From: Candida dubliniensis CD36
Taxonomy: Eukaryota > Ascomycota > Pichiomycetes > Serinales > Debaryomycetaceae
Length of the DNA: 64,000 bases
Direction of reading: 5' to 3'
Assembly (NCBI RefSeq): GCF_000026945.1
Contig: NC_012867.1
Coordinates: 2,182,501-2,246,500 of the forward strand
This document shows, one piece after another, positions 1 to 9,843 of this stretch (position 1 is its first letter; each line of letters opens with the position of its first letter). A program made the position numbers and the translations under genes. The notes under the pieces were generated by a model that was not told where the DNA came from, searched no databases, and was given only the letters and a program-made list of their open reading frames with translations.

Positions 1-1050
1 ATCCAAAATCGGAACCAAGGAAATATCAATTACATAATCATCAGTATTATCAATATGGTCGTTTTCATTGGGTTCCAACCTGGCATGTTTTTTCTCTTTA
101 GAATGAATCGAAAGTTCTTGCAACCCGCCAGTTACAATGTTTTCCAATGATTCGCCTCCAGTTTCATTCACTTCCAATTTTTTGATAAGCGGTCCATTAA
201 TTTCATTAGTCTTGTTATGAACAGCACGAGGGATTTCAAGAATTCTTGATCTAATAGCTTGAAAGATTTGAAAATATGATTCAAACGATAACAACTCCTC
301 AATATCAAAAGCTAGTTCATCACGATACAAAATTTTCAATTGCTCAATTAGTGATTCGTATTCAAGTTTGATTTTTTCGCTCATTTCACAGTAGGTGTTA
401 ATGAACTCATCGTCAATATCCTTATGGTTGTTGTTGTATTTGTTGTGGAAATGTGGCCCAGGGTATTGTATTGTTGAAGTTTCACTTAAAATATTCAAAT
501 AGGTATCCAATTTAACGACTGGCGATTCCTGATAATATGGCAATTTATGCAACAATCTTTTCCGTAAATTTTGAATTGTTTTAAATGCAAGAAAATAGGT
601 GATTAAAATATGGGTCTCAGTTGTGGGTTCCATGCAGTTCAAAAAATTAATAATTAATTCTGATTCTTTAATTGGCGGAAGACCAGTAATAGCATTGGTT
701 ATTAATTGATCTCGAAGCTTTAGTTCCTCTAATAGTCTAATTAATGTAATAATAGTATATGCTGATCCTCTAGGAATACGCAATAATTCAATATCAACTA
801 CTGATTGAAAACGTTGTCCGCTATGGTCGTAACCAGTGTTACTAGTTACAATTGTACCTTGAGGGATGGATGTGCCTCCATTTCCACCACCGGGGTTGAA
901 AAACAATCCGATCCCACCCAACAGACTATTGCCTATGGTAATATTGGGATGAAATAGTATGCCACTATTTCTGATATAATTGAGTAAATCGATATTGTTG
1001 TCAATCCCAGGGACATGAAGTGTGGAGGGAATTAATGATTGTTGGAACAT
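1..1050 (-). CDS. SET-domain protein lysine methyltransferase, N-terminal 350 residues (C-terminus off window)
   Basis: An uninterrupted reading frame runs leftward from an ATG at 1050 to the window edge, giving 350 residues and no stop. The start of the protein reads like the N-terminal part of a split SET domain (a segment around GNSLLGGIGLFF, then IPQGTIV). A helical stretch, SFESYFQIFQAIRSRILEIP, resembles the conserved segment before the catalytic core in RuBisCO-LSMT/RKM-type enzymes. The last visible residues, VPILD, are where these enzymes carry the VPxxDxxNH motif, so the catalytic half lies outside. The yeast relatives (Rkm1, Efm1 and others) methylate ribosomal proteins or elongation factors; I cannot say which one this is. 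It is divergent from HCR1. Confidence 0.6.
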   Translation of the reverse strand, partial: MFQQSLIPSTLHVPGIDNNIDLLNYIRNSGILFHPNITIGNSLLGGIGLFFNPGGGNGGTSIPQGTIVTSNTGYDHSGQRFQSVVDIELLRIPRGSAYTIITLIRLLEELKLRDQLITNAITGLPPIKESELIINFLNCMEPTTETHILITYFLAFKTIQNLRKRLLHKLPYYQESPVVKLDTYLNILSETSTIQYPGPHFHNKYNNNHKDIDDEFINTYCEMSEKIKLEYESLIEQLKILYRDELAFDIEELLSFESYFQIFQAIRSRILEIPRAVHNKTNEINGPLIKKLEVNETGGESLENIVTGGLQELSIHSKEKKHARLEPNENDHIDNTDDYVIDISLVPILD

Positions 1051-1601
1051 GATTGAGTTTCGACAATATCAAAAATAAGAAGACGAGCCTCAAATATAAT
1101 GGCTACCACTGTCAAATAAGAAAAGATCGGAGTAGACTCGGTGGCTGCAACACTAATCGTGTTAATAATAAGTGTCGAATTGAATCTATGTTGAATTAGA
1201 GAACAATAGAATAAACAGATTGTTAAAAAAAAAAATTAAGAGTAAGGGTACCCCTGTATATAATGCTTATAAAAACAAAAATTATGAGCTCATGTTTCAT
1301 AATAATTACAATATTAAAGATTTAGAACAACACGCACGCACTTGTTTCGACCTAAAGTACACGAAATTCCAATCCCCTTAATAGATTGTGGCAATCAGAT
1401 TAACAACCGCAAAAATAAATGCGTACACCGCAGAAGCTAGCAAAAAAAAAGAAGAGAAACGGAAGAAAATTTTTTTTTTTTTTTTTTTTTTTTCTGTTGA
1501 AGAATTGTTGTATAGATATATATATATATATAGAACGACAAACTCCTACTATTACTACAACTAGTGCCACCACCTCCACAGTACCAAATTAGCATTACAT
1601 C
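1051..1601. promoter_or_regulatory. Divergent promoter region, SET gene / HCR1
   Basis: This 551 bp gap separates two divergent genes. It holds an uninterrupted run of 24 T (1470-1493) and an alternating TA tract (about 1516-1532) just upstream of HCR1, the usual nucleosome-poor poly(dA:dT) plus TATA-like arrangement of yeast promoters. I see no tRNA, snoRNA or additional credible ORF. Confidence 0.6.
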
Positions 1602-2453
1602 ATGAGTTGGGACGACGAAGATTTTGATATTCCATCGAATAATAAAAAAACCGTTAGTGCATCTTGGGAAGACGAAGAAGAAGATGATCCAGTTTTGGAA
1701 TCATGGGATATCGATCCTGAAGAAGAAGAAAAGAAGAAAAAGGAGGCAAAATTACAAGAGGCTAAAAGAAAAGCTGAACTAAAAGCCAAAGAGGATGCAG
1801 AAAAGGCGAAAAAAGCTGCCAAAAGAAAAGAATTAGAACAATTTGATCAATTGGATGAAAGAACTCGTAAAGAATTATTGAAGAAAGCTGAATTAAATGC
1901 CGATTTGAATAATGCTGCTGATTTGTTTGGAGGGTTGGGTGTTGCCAACGATGATGATGGTGATGATTTTGATATTAATGAGCATCCAAGAGAAAGAATA
2001 ACTAAACAACAATTAGCTGCTGCAGCTAGTAAAAGACCAGCATTAACCAAAGATACACCTTTGGAAGAACATCCATTGTTCCAACCTACAAACAAACAAG
2101 AATATGAAAAGTTAAGAAAGACCGTTGGTACCTCATTGACAAGATTGAATGAAGATTCTTCTTTATTGTATGCATCTAGTTTGGCCGTTGATTTGATAAG
2201 AGACTTGTCACAACCATTATCAGTGGAAAACCTTAGGAAAGTTATCAGCACCTTGAATGTGGTGATTAAGGAGAAAGAAAGACAGGAAAGACAAGCAAGA
2301 TTAAAGAAAGCTGGTGGTACTGCTACTGGTGGGGCCGGTAAAAAGAAAGCTAAACCACTCGCCAGACCAAATGTAGGTGGGTTCAAGAAGGATGCATTTG
2401 ATGATATGGATGATGGTCAATTTGATGATTTAGATGATGATGATTTTATGTAA
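1602..2453 (+). CDS. HCR1: Translation initiation factor eIF3 subunit j (Hcr1)
   Basis: This 283-residue protein has the architecture of eIF3j. An acidic N-terminus opens with MSWDDEDFD and repeats W-(D/E)-rich segments. A highly charged Lys/Ala/Glu coiled coil follows at about residues 45-95, then a central conserved region, and the tail ends in Asp-rich repeats around [17 protein letters not shown]. In yeast, eIF3j binds the 40S subunit and eIF3b, helps start-site recognition and ribosome recycling, and takes part in 20S pre-rRNA processing. Length is close to S. cerevisiae Hcr1 (about 265). The ATG at 1602 follows a short A-rich leader. It is convergent with the unknown gene on the other strand. 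Confidence 0.93.
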   Translation: MSWDDEDFDIPSNNKKTVSASWEDEEEDDPVLESWDIDPEEEEKKKKEAKLQEAKRKAELKAKEDAEKAKKAAKRKELEQFDQLDERTRKELLKKAELNADLNNAADLFGGLGVANDDDGDDFDINEHPRERITKQQLAAAASKRPALTKDTPLEEHPLFQPTNKQEYEKLRKTVGTSLTRLNEDSSLLYASSLAVDLIRDLSQPLSVENLRKVISTLNVVIKEKERQERQARLKKAGGTATGGAGKKKAKPLARPNVGGFKKDAFDDMDDGQFDDLDDDDFM

Positions 2454-2572
2454 TCAGTATTCTCAATCAAACTTGTGCCAACAGTGCTCTCATGAATGTT
2501 ATTTGTTTCTTTCATTGTCACTATTTGGCAAACTGAAAAGAATGAGCAATAAAACGGGTGCAGCTGTTTGAA

Positions 2573-3586
2573 TTATTTGAAAATTATCATATACTTGTCA
2601 TAGCATAATAAATCTAACGGATCATTTGAATATGCTGGTGAACGACGTTTGATTTGATTTAGAAAGTCATTTTTGGTGGTTGTGCTACCCCTGTCAAATG
2701 GCCGCATTCTCCCATTCTCATCACTTATGTAGCTACTGATATTGTTTAATGCATAGTCTTCCTCTTCCTTATCAGTGTTGGTTGATGTAGAGATGTTTTC
2801 CGATAAATTATCACTAAATGAGAATAACTCCTGGCCAGATGAACATGGTAAAAGCGAATAGTTAGGTGTGCTGGCACTCAATTGCATGTCAGTAGATAGA
2901 TCAATTGATGGTTGTTGCAGGTTCAAAATATAGTCTAGAGAACACTTTTTTAAATATATGTCTCTGCGCAATTCATCAATGGAGGGAATACTCACAGATG
3001 GTTTATTAGTGAGTTCATTGTTGTTTTCCAAATCCAAAATGACCGGTAATGATTGATGATTTTCAGCCGCAGAAAACGTCTTGCAAGTGTATGATCTAGT
3101 TAATGAATGATAAGGAGATTTGTAGCTGGAAGTAATGGGTATTAAGTCATTACAATGGTTCTCTTGTACGCATGGATTTGGCACTAAATATTGATTTTGG
3201 TATGGTTGTTGCAAATGCATTGGATTTAATAGCTGTTTAATCGAAAGAGCTGTCGATGTATTTATATCTTGGTTTTCCAGGTGAAATATGGCCCGTGTAA
3301 TGGGTTCTTCTTGTATAGACACTGAATTGGGCTTACTAGCCAAAGTATTTGGTGACTCTCGGTTTTTAGGAGTTGTTGTATCGATACATCTGTGAATTTG
3401 CTTTGTCCGTCTTGGAGTTTTCCGCTTCGGTTGAGGAGTTGATGTTTCCACAAATGATTTAATCTCAGTTGTTTCGTCACAAAATATATTTCGTAACTGG
3501 TTCAGTGAAATTCTTTTAACTTTATTTACAGTTTTTTGATTATGTTTTTTTTTTGAAGTATTTGTTTTCGGCTGAGGTATTAACAT
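2573..3586 (-). CDS. Unrecognised Ser/Thr/Asn-rich protein, 337 residues
   Basis: I do not recognise this protein. The frame opens at an ATG at 3586 and runs 337 codons without interruption, and no comparable frame competes on the other strand, so it is probably a real gene. The N-terminus is strongly basic (KKKHNQKTVNKVKR), followed by several proline-directed S/T-P sites in basic context (for example KTPRR and TPQPKRK) that look like kinase target sites. The middle is low-complexity Asn/Ser/Gln-rich. A short ordered-looking segment, SIDELRRDIYLKKCSLDYIL, and a C-terminal RRSPAYSNDPLDLLCYDKY may be conserved motifs. There is no signal peptide or membrane segment. The composition suggests a nuclear, cell-cycle-phosphorylated fungal protein, but that is only inference. 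Confidence 0.7.
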   Translation of the reverse strand: MLIPQPKTNTSKKKHNQKTVNKVKRISLNQLRNIFCDETTEIKSFVETSTPQPKRKTPRRTKQIHRCIDTTTPKNRESPNTLASKPNSVSIQEEPITRAIFHLENQDINTSTALSIKQLLNPMHLQQPYQNQYLVPNPCVQENHCNDLIPITSSYKSPYHSLTRSYTCKTFSAAENHQSLPVILDLENNNELTNKPSVSIPSIDELRRDIYLKKCSLDYILNLQQPSIDLSTDMQLSASTPNYSLLPCSSGQELFSFSDNLSENISTSTNTDKEEEDYALNNISSYISDENGRMRPFDRGSTTTKNDFLNQIKRRSPAYSNDPLDLLCYDKYMIIFK

Positions 3587-3863
3587 AGGAAATGGTTATG
3601 GATTGGAGGTTGTTGCAAAAACCAAAAAAAAAAAAAAAAAATTGGAGCACTCAGTGAATTACTCGAAACGTAACAGGGGAAAAAAAAAAGAAAGTGCTAT
3701 GAAATTATGAAATAGGATTCAACAAACCTTGTTTAGTAGAAAGAAAAAAAAAAAAAAAAAAAAAAGAAAAAATAGTAATCTTGGTAAAGGCCAAATCACA
3801 TTACTTTTCCCAACAACTTTCCCTTGAATATTGATTATCACGGATTATTAATTCAATTTCCAT

Positions 3864-4619
3864 ATGCCTACCATGTCAAATGACAATATAATACTCCCAT
3901 CAGTCTCGTCTTTATCGAAACTAACTATTAACGATGTATCAAAGTCAGGATTTGGATACAATCCATCAATAGGACCAATATCGAATACTATAACCCTGGA
4001 ATCGTCACTGATATTATTAAACAAGCGTACAGTATCACTAACCCCAACATCGTCTGACTCAATCTACGCTAGGAATATTATTACAAAAAAACCTCACGAA
4101 ATCAACTTGTCTTCGTTATCATTCTTGTTTTGTGAGATCATTAGTTGGGCACATTCTAATTCCAAAGGAATTCAAGACTTGGAGAATCGGCTAAATGGAT
4201 TAGGCTACCAAATAGGCCAACGATATCTTGAGTTGTGTAAAATAAGAGAAGGGTTCAAAAACAGTAAACGAGAAATTAGAATTTTAGAGATATTACAATT
4301 TATTCATGGTCCTTTTTGGAAATTGATTTTTGGTAAAACTGCCAATGAATTAGAAAAATCTCAGGATTTGCCAAATGAATATATGATTGTTGAGAATGTA
4401 CCATTATTCAATAGATTTATCAGTATACCCAAAGATTACGGAGACTTAAATTGTTCTGCATTTGTTGCAGGTATAATTGAAGGAGCACTTGACAATAGTG
4501 GATTTGGTGCTGATGTTACAGCACACACAGTTGCCACAGATGTAAACCCATTAAGAACAGTATTTTTGGTCAAGTTTGATGATTCTGTTTTAACTAGGGA
4601 GAGTTTGAGATTTGGATAA
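3864..4619 (+). CDS. TRS31: TRAPP complex subunit Trs31 (TRAPPC5 family)
   Basis: The 251-residue protein carries a Bet3-like TRAPP domain over roughly residues 85-240. A helix reading EINLSSLSFLFCEIISWA is followed by the family's LENRLNGLGYQIGQRYLEL segment, and the C-terminal half has NCSAFVAGIIEGALDNSGF, the conserved TRAPPC5 core. TRAPP complexes are guanine-nucleotide exchange factors for the Rab GTPase Ypt1 in ER-Golgi and Golgi traffic. The N-terminal ~80 residues are Ser/Asn-rich and probably disordered, as in S. cerevisiae Trs31. An alternative ATG lies three codons in (3873), so the exact start is uncertain. The next gene, ARD1, follows on the same strand after 178 bp. Confidence 0.88.
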   Translation: MPTMSNDNIILPSVSSLSKLTINDVSKSGFGYNPSIGPISNTITLESSLILLNKRTVSLTPTSSDSIYARNIITKKPHEINLSSLSFLFCEIISWAHSNSKGIQDLENRLNGLGYQIGQRYLELCKIREGFKNSKREIRILEILQFIHGPFWKLIFGKTANELEKSQDLPNEYMIVENVPLFNRFISIPKDYGDLNCSAFVAGIIEGALDNSGFGADVTAHTVATDVNPLRTVFLVKFDDSVLTRESLRFG

Positions 4620-4797
4620 GAGTCCAACAAGTCGTGCATATAGGTTCAATATAAATCGGTGAAATTTTTTTTTTTTTTTTCTTTTTTGGTTTTCTTCCAC
4701 CCAAAGTAGTTTGGTAGTTTGGTAGTTTTTTTTATTTCGTTTTTCTTTGACAGCTTTTTGGATTGTTTGAATATCTACATCCTACCGAAAATATACA

Positions 4798-5430
4798 ATG
4801 GGAATAACAATTCGACAGGCAACTATCGAAGATATACAGGCAATGCAAAATGCAAATTTGCACAATCTTCCGGAAAACTATCAATTGAAGTACTATATGT
4901 ATCACATATTGTCATGGCCACAGGCATCTTTTGTTGCAACAACCTATGACGAAGTGATAAATGTGAATGATGGGGAAATTGAAGTTCCAGTTCCTCAGGA
5001 TCCCAAAGGTGATACAGCATATATAAATAGAGGTGAGAAAATTGTTGGATATGTATTGGGTAAAATGGAAGATGATCCAGAAGCTGCTGACAAAACTTCC
5101 CATGGACATATCACTTCATTGTCAGTGATGAGAACGTATCGTCGAATGGGTATAGCTGAGAAATTAATGCGACAATCCTTATATGCCATGTGTGAACTGT
5201 TTGAGGCACAATATGTCTCCTTACATGTGAGAAAATCCAATCGTGCTGCGTTACATTTATATAGAGACTCGTTGAAATTTGAGGTTCAATCGATAGAAAA
5301 ATCGTATTATCAAGACGGGGAGGATGCTTATGCCATGAGATTAGACTTGAAATTGGAAGAGTTGTTGCCCTCATTGGCCCAGAAAGCTGAAGAGTCAGAC
5401 GATTTAACTAAAGATTTATTAGAGGACTGA
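4798..5430 (+). CDS. ARD1: N-terminal acetyltransferase A catalytic subunit (Naa10/Ard1)
   Basis: The 210-residue protein is a GNAT-fold acetyltransferase of the Naa10 type. The diagnostic NLPENY motif sits at residues 23-28, and the acetyl-CoA binding motif RRMGIA at 115-120. HVRKSN and LYRDSLKF further on match the end of the catalytic domain. With Nat1/Naa15, NatA acetylates Ser, Ala, Thr and similar N-termini co-translationally on the ribosome. As in S. cerevisiae Ard1, an insertion (about residues 50-80) separates the first strands from the core, and the C-terminal tail is acidic. It ends 38 bp from the convergent PNO1. Confidence 0.94.
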   Translation: MGITIRQATIEDIQAMQNANLHNLPENYQLKYYMYHILSWPQASFVATTYDEVINVNDGEIEVPVPQDPKGDTAYINRGEKIVGYVLGKMEDDPEAADKTSHGHITSLSVMRTYRRMGIAEKLMRQSLYAMCELFEAQYVSLHVRKSNRAALHLYRDSLKFEVQSIEKSYYQDGEDAYAMRLDLKLEELLPSLAQKAEESDDLTKDLLED

Positions 5431-5468
5431 AAATATATATAGAGAGCATGAAAATATAAAAATTCTAT

Positions 5469-6299
5469 TCAATATCTTTCTTTCATTCTACTAGCAACTG
5501 TACGTAAGTTACCATAAACTTTCCCTGGTGGAGAACCCAAAATCAACGACACAACGGCTTCACGTGCCATTCTTATATGTGTGAACCCTCCCAATATATG
5601 AATTTTTGAATCAGCCAACACTATTCTTGTTCTGGTAGCATTCTCTATGGCAAATTTAGTCTTACCGTCTTTACCAGCAATTCTACCGATCGCACGAGAC
5701 AAATGATCTCCAGTTAAAGTTTTGACATCCTTGATTTCAAATGTTTCGATATACAAATCATCCAATCTCAATAATGCGATTGCATCGTCAACATCGAATC
5801 CCAATGTAAAAGCTTTGACGAAATCAGCACCTTTTTGTAAAGCACCCACGTCAGTAGTGTATTTGTTTGTTCTCAACTCGACAGTCTTTGTTTTCAAGTT
5901 CATTCTAACTTGTAGTTTCAAATGTTCAACCAAAGGAGGATATATTTTACTCCATACATTCTTCAATGGGGTCATTCTGTGAGGTGGCACGGCCACTTTT
6001 CTGCTTTCTAATTTGACCTTCATGTTGGATTTTGATGCAGCAGAAAACCTTGGTTTGCCGGATTCATCTAGTTGAAGCTCAGTGGTTTCTCCTTGTTGTA
6101 TACTTAAAGAATTGGATGGTTCAGATTGGTCTTGGCCATCGGCTGTTGTAGTTGGGACGGCAGTTGTATCAATTAACATATCTTCGTCATCATTGTCTTG
6201 ATCTATTGTTTGGTTAGGATGCAGAGTAGAGTTTTCTTGTGTTTGTTCGTTTATACCACTCTGTTCAGTGGTCTTCCTTATAGCAGTAGGAGCGGCCAT
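5469..6299 (-). CDS. PNO1: Pre-rRNA processing KH-domain protein Pno1/Dim2
   Basis: The 276-residue protein has a disordered acidic/Gln-rich N-terminus followed by the Pno1 double-KH region (about residues 100-276). The second KH domain contains the GKDG loop (GRIAGKDGKTKFAIENAT) and ends in the family signature GSPPGKVYGNLR. Pno1/Dim2 binds near the 3' end of 18S rRNA in pre-40S particles, recruits the Dim1 dimethylase and restrains Nob1 cleavage. Length matches S. cerevisiae Pno1 (274). Upstream, on the coding strand, is a long A/T tract; a GATGAG core (within 6385-6393, minus strand) resembles a degenerate PAC site of ribosome-biogenesis genes. Confidence 0.94.
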   Translation of the reverse strand: MAAPTAIRKTTEQSGINEQTQENSTLHPNQTIDQDNDDEDMLIDTTAVPTTTADGQDQSEPSNSLSIQQGETTELQLDESGKPRFSAASKSNMKVKLESRKVAVPPHRMTPLKNVWSKIYPPLVEHLKLQVRMNLKTKTVELRTNKYTTDVGALQKGADFVKAFTLGFDVDDAIALLRLDDLYIETFEIKDVKTLTGDHLSRAIGRIAGKDGKTKFAIENATRTRIVLADSKIHILGGFTHIRMAREAVVSLILGSPPGKVYGNLRTVASRMKERY

Positions 6300-7222
6300 T
6301 TAGTTTTAGTTTGAAGGATTGTTAAAGGTTGTGATTTGGAATAATTAAAAAAAAAAAAAAAAAAAAACAATCACTCAAGTAATCAACTCATCTCTTTGCT
6401 AGGAAAAAAAAAAAAAAAAAATTTCCACGCTAAAAGTGATGAACGTCGTGCAATCAGGTAGAAATCCAAAACAAGTTGCAATTGCTGTCTAAACTGACAA
6501 GGTCGTCGATGCTTTTAGGTAGTTGAAGATGCCAAACTTCCAGAACGGATTACCTTCTCAAAGGGGTGGTTCGCAATACTTTTTCATTGTGAAGACCTAT
6601 GTTCTTGTTTACAAATACGGTCATGTCAATGGCTGGTATTACGTCAGACATACACGAAACCGACTTATCTAAGGATAACGCTCCTTTTATACAATGATTG
6701 AAACAAGGTCAGTAAGAAATTAAAGCCCGACGGGTCTCTGGTGAACTTGATGAAAAATAAGTAAATGCTTCAATAGAAATTATTGTTCAGTGAAATCTCG
6801 TGATTCTATAATGTTTGCCATTCTTGTTAAGCAGTGCAAAGTATGAAGAGTATTTAGAAATCCGTGAGAATTGACTAGTTATAGTATTACCTTTCAGAGC
6901 TAAGGTGAAAACTACTTCATCAATTATCATCCCTAACTAAGAAATAATGATTATCTCAAGAGTTGGTTACAAGTGACACAAAACTATAAAGCTGGGGAGA
7001 GAAGGAAGAAGGAGTTTGGCAAGAGTAGACTAGTTTATTTCTTTTTTTTTTTTTTTTATTAGGATACTTGAATTGCGCACTACTTAAATATATATGGAGG
7101 ACGGGATAGATGGGAAAAAAAAAAAATTTTATAACTTATGATTGGATAACAATTATTTAATATTTTTTTTTCATTACCTTTAGTAATCATTTTCATTCAC
7201 CAAGTTCACTGCTACATAATTA
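6300..7222. other. Long divergent intergenic region, PNO1 / MDM31
   Basis: At 923 bp this is one of the longest gaps in an otherwise compact region. It has two poly(A) runs close to PNO1 (about 6350-6367 and 6404-6420), poly(T) near 7045, and T/A-rich sequence just before MDM31. The centre (about 6430-7000) is less AT-rich and unexplained. A 47-codon ORF at 6533-6676 (+) starts with MPNFQNGLPSQRG but I cannot assign it. No tRNA is visible, and a weak C/D-box pair was rejected. Confidence 0.5.
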
Positions 7223-9073
7223 ATGCATAGATCATTAGTATCGTCACCATCATCTTTGTTAAATATCAATAGAATAATAGTGCGGAATGTTGCAGCTAAA
7301 CAACTAGTTCCATCTTTAACCGTTCTATCCACACGCATTTTGAAAAATCACTTCACAACCAATTCCAACGAACATGCAATAGCATTCTACAAGCGAAGGC
7401 GTTTTTCGACATTCACCAGATCATATCAAAGGCAATCGAATAATCAAACTCCGTTAAAAGATGAATTGAGACAAAAGATAACCAAGGCAAGTTTGCTTTC
7501 ACAGGCAAATTCAAGCTTATCCCGCATGTTGATACATTTAAAGTGGCCGTTGTCACGAAATACAAGTACTACTAGTAGTTGGGATATAACGTCAGCATTC
7601 ATTTCCTGGTTGGTCATGGGAAATATTTTATGGATTATACTAGGGACCACAACGTTTGGGTTAACTTTGATGTACTCGTTGCATTATTTGGATAGTTTGG
7701 TGGGTAAGTTTAGTGACGGTGAAGAGACAACAGAAAAAGCGAATGAAACAAAAAGTAAGAAAGCAAATAATGTGATGGGATATTTAGTTGGAGGGATTAT
7801 ATCGTTTGGCCTTGGAGTAGACTTGAATTTTGAAAAGGGTTCATCATTGCCAGAATTAAAAGATGGGAAGCTAAGGTTCAAAAACGTTGGTATAGTGTCA
7901 AAGGATGATAGTAACAAGAATGTGAAATTTAAGGGAACAGTGGAAGCTATGGATATCACATTATCGTTTAATAAATGGTATGAAGGAAATGGATTGATTT
8001 ACGATTTAGAGTTGTATGGGTTAAATGGTAAGTTGTATAAACTGAAGACGCCTTCACCAACAGTGGTCAACCCAACTACAAAATCTTACAGATTCAGTGA
8101 AAACATTCATTATCAGTATGACTTGGACCATAATGTCGAAGAAATTACAGGTGGGTCTAGCTCTATTATTGACAATAATTACACTTTTGACCATGTTAAA
8201 ATCCATGATTCCTATTTGGAAATATATGAAGAACAATCCAGTACTCCGATAAAAGTAAATATCTTTAACTGTGATCTACCAAAATTAAGAGGTGATAAAT
8301 TAGTGTTGGATTTTTTCAATGCTAATAATGCAAGCGGTGCTATCAATGATGCAATGTTTACTTTACATAAACGCCAGAATTTGGATCCAGAAAACAAGAA
8401 TCAAGACAAGCTCATAAGATTCAAATTGGACGCGATTGATTTAGGGGAAATCAACAAGTATGACCCAAATCTGAAATTCAATTGGATAATCAATGGCAAG
8501 GCTGAAATTATTGCTGACATTACTTTGCCTGATGAACAGGACGATTTGAGTGAATCTATCACAGAAGTGTTGACGAAGATGTTTTCCAATATGTTCCAAA
8601 CGGTGGACACATCTCAAACCTCTGAGGATTCATTGTTGAAAGATGCTATATCAGCAATTTACCATACCTTCAGAAAGCCAGAGGAAGCGGTCAAACCGAC
8701 AGAAAATTCTTATGTTATCGTCAATGTCAAAATGAAATTGTATGATTTGAAAGCAAGTTTACCTCAAGTGTTGCCAAGAACCAACGACGGTATACCCTTT
8801 ATATCGTTGTCTGACTTGAGATCATTAATTAGTTTCATCAACACGGAGAATGTGCCGATTACAATCAAATCTACCGTTATTGAAAAAATAACTGATTTGT
8901 CGAATATTGAGCATTTAGGACAGACTAAAATGTTTGACTATATTATGGGGGACGCCTATGAAGAGTTTACAAATTTGGTGAGAGATGATGCAAGACGAAT
9001 AATTAGTGAAAAATCTTGGAGCAATTCAATTGCAACACAGTTGTTGCTTTTAGGGCTAGGTGCAATGGTTTAA
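7223..9073 (+). CDS. MDM31: Mitochondrial inner-membrane protein Mdm31 (Mdm31/Mdm32 family)
   Basis: The 616-residue protein opens with an Arg/Ser-rich, acid-poor presequence typical of mitochondrial import. A hydrophobic segment follows at about residues 125-155 (SAFISWLVMGNILWIILG and onwards). The body contains family segments GYLVGGIISFGLGVDLNFEKG and YDLELYGLNGKLYKL, and a hydrophobic C-terminal tail. Mdm31/Mdm32 proteins span the inner membrane, expose a large intermembrane-space domain, and are needed for mitochondrial shape, mtDNA nucleoids and phospholipid homeostasis. I assign Mdm31 rather than Mdm32 by overall resemblance; the paralogue call is less certain than the family. It is convergent with SPP2. 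Confidence 0.8.
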   Translation: MHRSLVSSPSSLLNINRIIVRNVAAKQLVPSLTVLSTRILKNHFTTNSNEHAIAFYKRRRFSTFTRSYQRQSNNQTPLKDELRQKITKASLLSQANSSLSRMLIHLKWPLSRNTSTTSSWDITSAFISWLVMGNILWIILGTTTFGLTLMYSLHYLDSLVGKFSDGEETTEKANETKSKKANNVMGYLVGGIISFGLGVDLNFEKGSSLPELKDGKLRFKNVGIVSKDDSNKNVKFKGTVEAMDITLSFNKWYEGNGLIYDLELYGLNGKLYKLKTPSPTVVNPTTKSYRFSENIHYQYDLDHNVEEITGGSSSIIDNNYTFDHVKIHDSYLEIYEEQSSTPIKVNIFNCDLPKLRGDKLVLDFFNANNASGAINDAMFTLHKRQNLDPENKNQDKLIRFKLDAIDLGEINKYDPNLKFNWIINGKAEIIADITLPDEQDDLSESITEVLTKMFSNMFQTVDTSQTSEDSLLKDAISAIYHTFRKPEEAVKPTENSYVIVNVKMKLYDLKASLPQVLPRTNDGIPFISLSDLRSLISFINTENVPITIKSTVIEKITDLSNIEHLGQTKMFDYIMGDAYEEFTNLVRDDARRIISEKSWSNSIATQLLLLGLGAMV

Positions 9074-9169
9074 GGAGAGTTGAAGAGAAAGAATGTACAA
9101 TGAGTAAAGTCTCTTGGCTTATTGAACTTGTATATATATTATATTTGCAACATACGTACATTCTTTTAT

Positions 9170-9748
9170 TTATTTATTTGTATGGTTTAATTTACGTCGT
9201 TTTATGATTGGAATACCTTTTTCTGTAGAATTCAAGTCTTGTAATATCTCTTCATCTATAGGTTTCGCCCCTATTCCTAATGTGATTCCTTGTTTCCTGT
9301 GTGATAGATTCTGAAGATTGGTGGATTTGTTGTTGTCTTTCGTCTTTTCTTCCTCCTCTTTCCAACCAAGTCCTCTTAGAAATGCAGCACCAAATTCATC
9401 GATTGGTATTTTCCGATTGTCGCTAGACTCATCTTCAGAATTTTCTGTTTCCAAGGCTTTAATCATTGATTGTTTCGTAGTCTCCACTTTTTCAAAAGTT
9501 GTTACCCCGTACGGTAGTATTGGTTTCTCATCAATTTCAATCTTCTTTTGTAAAATGCTTTTACGTGGTTGCTTGAAAGCTATTATTGGCCTGGTTTCGT
9601 TTGTCGGTGTACTTTTATCTTCTTTTGAATATGTTGTAATTAGTCTCTTCTCCGGTTGAGATTGGTCATCTCCTTGTGCTGAAATATTCACATTTGGTTT
9701 CTTTAACTTTAGATTCTTCTTCTTCAAGCTGATTTTTATACCTGACAT
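9170..9748 (-). CDS. SPP2: Spliceosomal G-patch protein Spp2
   Basis: The 192-residue protein has the hallmark segment IPIDEFGAAFLRGLGW at about residues 115-130, which is the start of the Spp2/GPKOW G-patch-like region. It is followed by an acidic linker and a basic RKQGITLGIGA segment that completes the motif. Spp2 activates the DEAH-box ATPase Prp2 at the catalytic activation step of the spliceosome. The N-terminus is short, basic and probably disordered (KISLKKKNLKLKKP). Length agrees with S. cerevisiae Spp2 (185). The start is the ATG at 9748; the upstream gap is shared with ELG1. Confidence 0.87.
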   Translation of the reverse strand: MSGIKISLKKKNLKLKKPNVNISAQGDDQSQPEKRLITTYSKEDKSTPTNETRPIIAFKQPRKSILQKKIEIDEKPILPYGVTTFEKVETTKQSMIKALETENSEDESSDNRKIPIDEFGAAFLRGLGWKEEEEKTKDNNKSTNLQNLSHRKQGITLGIGAKPIDEEILQDLNSTEKGIPIIKRRKLNHTNK

Positions 9749-9810
9749 TAAAATTTCATGAATTTGGTTTTACCTTGGGGCAGAATACTGTAAGATGTTG
9801 TTTTTGTATT

Positions 9811-9843
<33 letters not shown>

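Noticed and set aside
1847..2386. 179-codon frame antisense to HCR1
   Set aside because: Shadow of a Lys/Glu-rich coding sequence; HCR1 is certain.
6436..6497. GTGATGA followed by CTGA, a C/D snoRNA-like pair
   Set aside because: Flanks do not pair into a terminal stem and no guide is evident; matches of this quality occur by chance.
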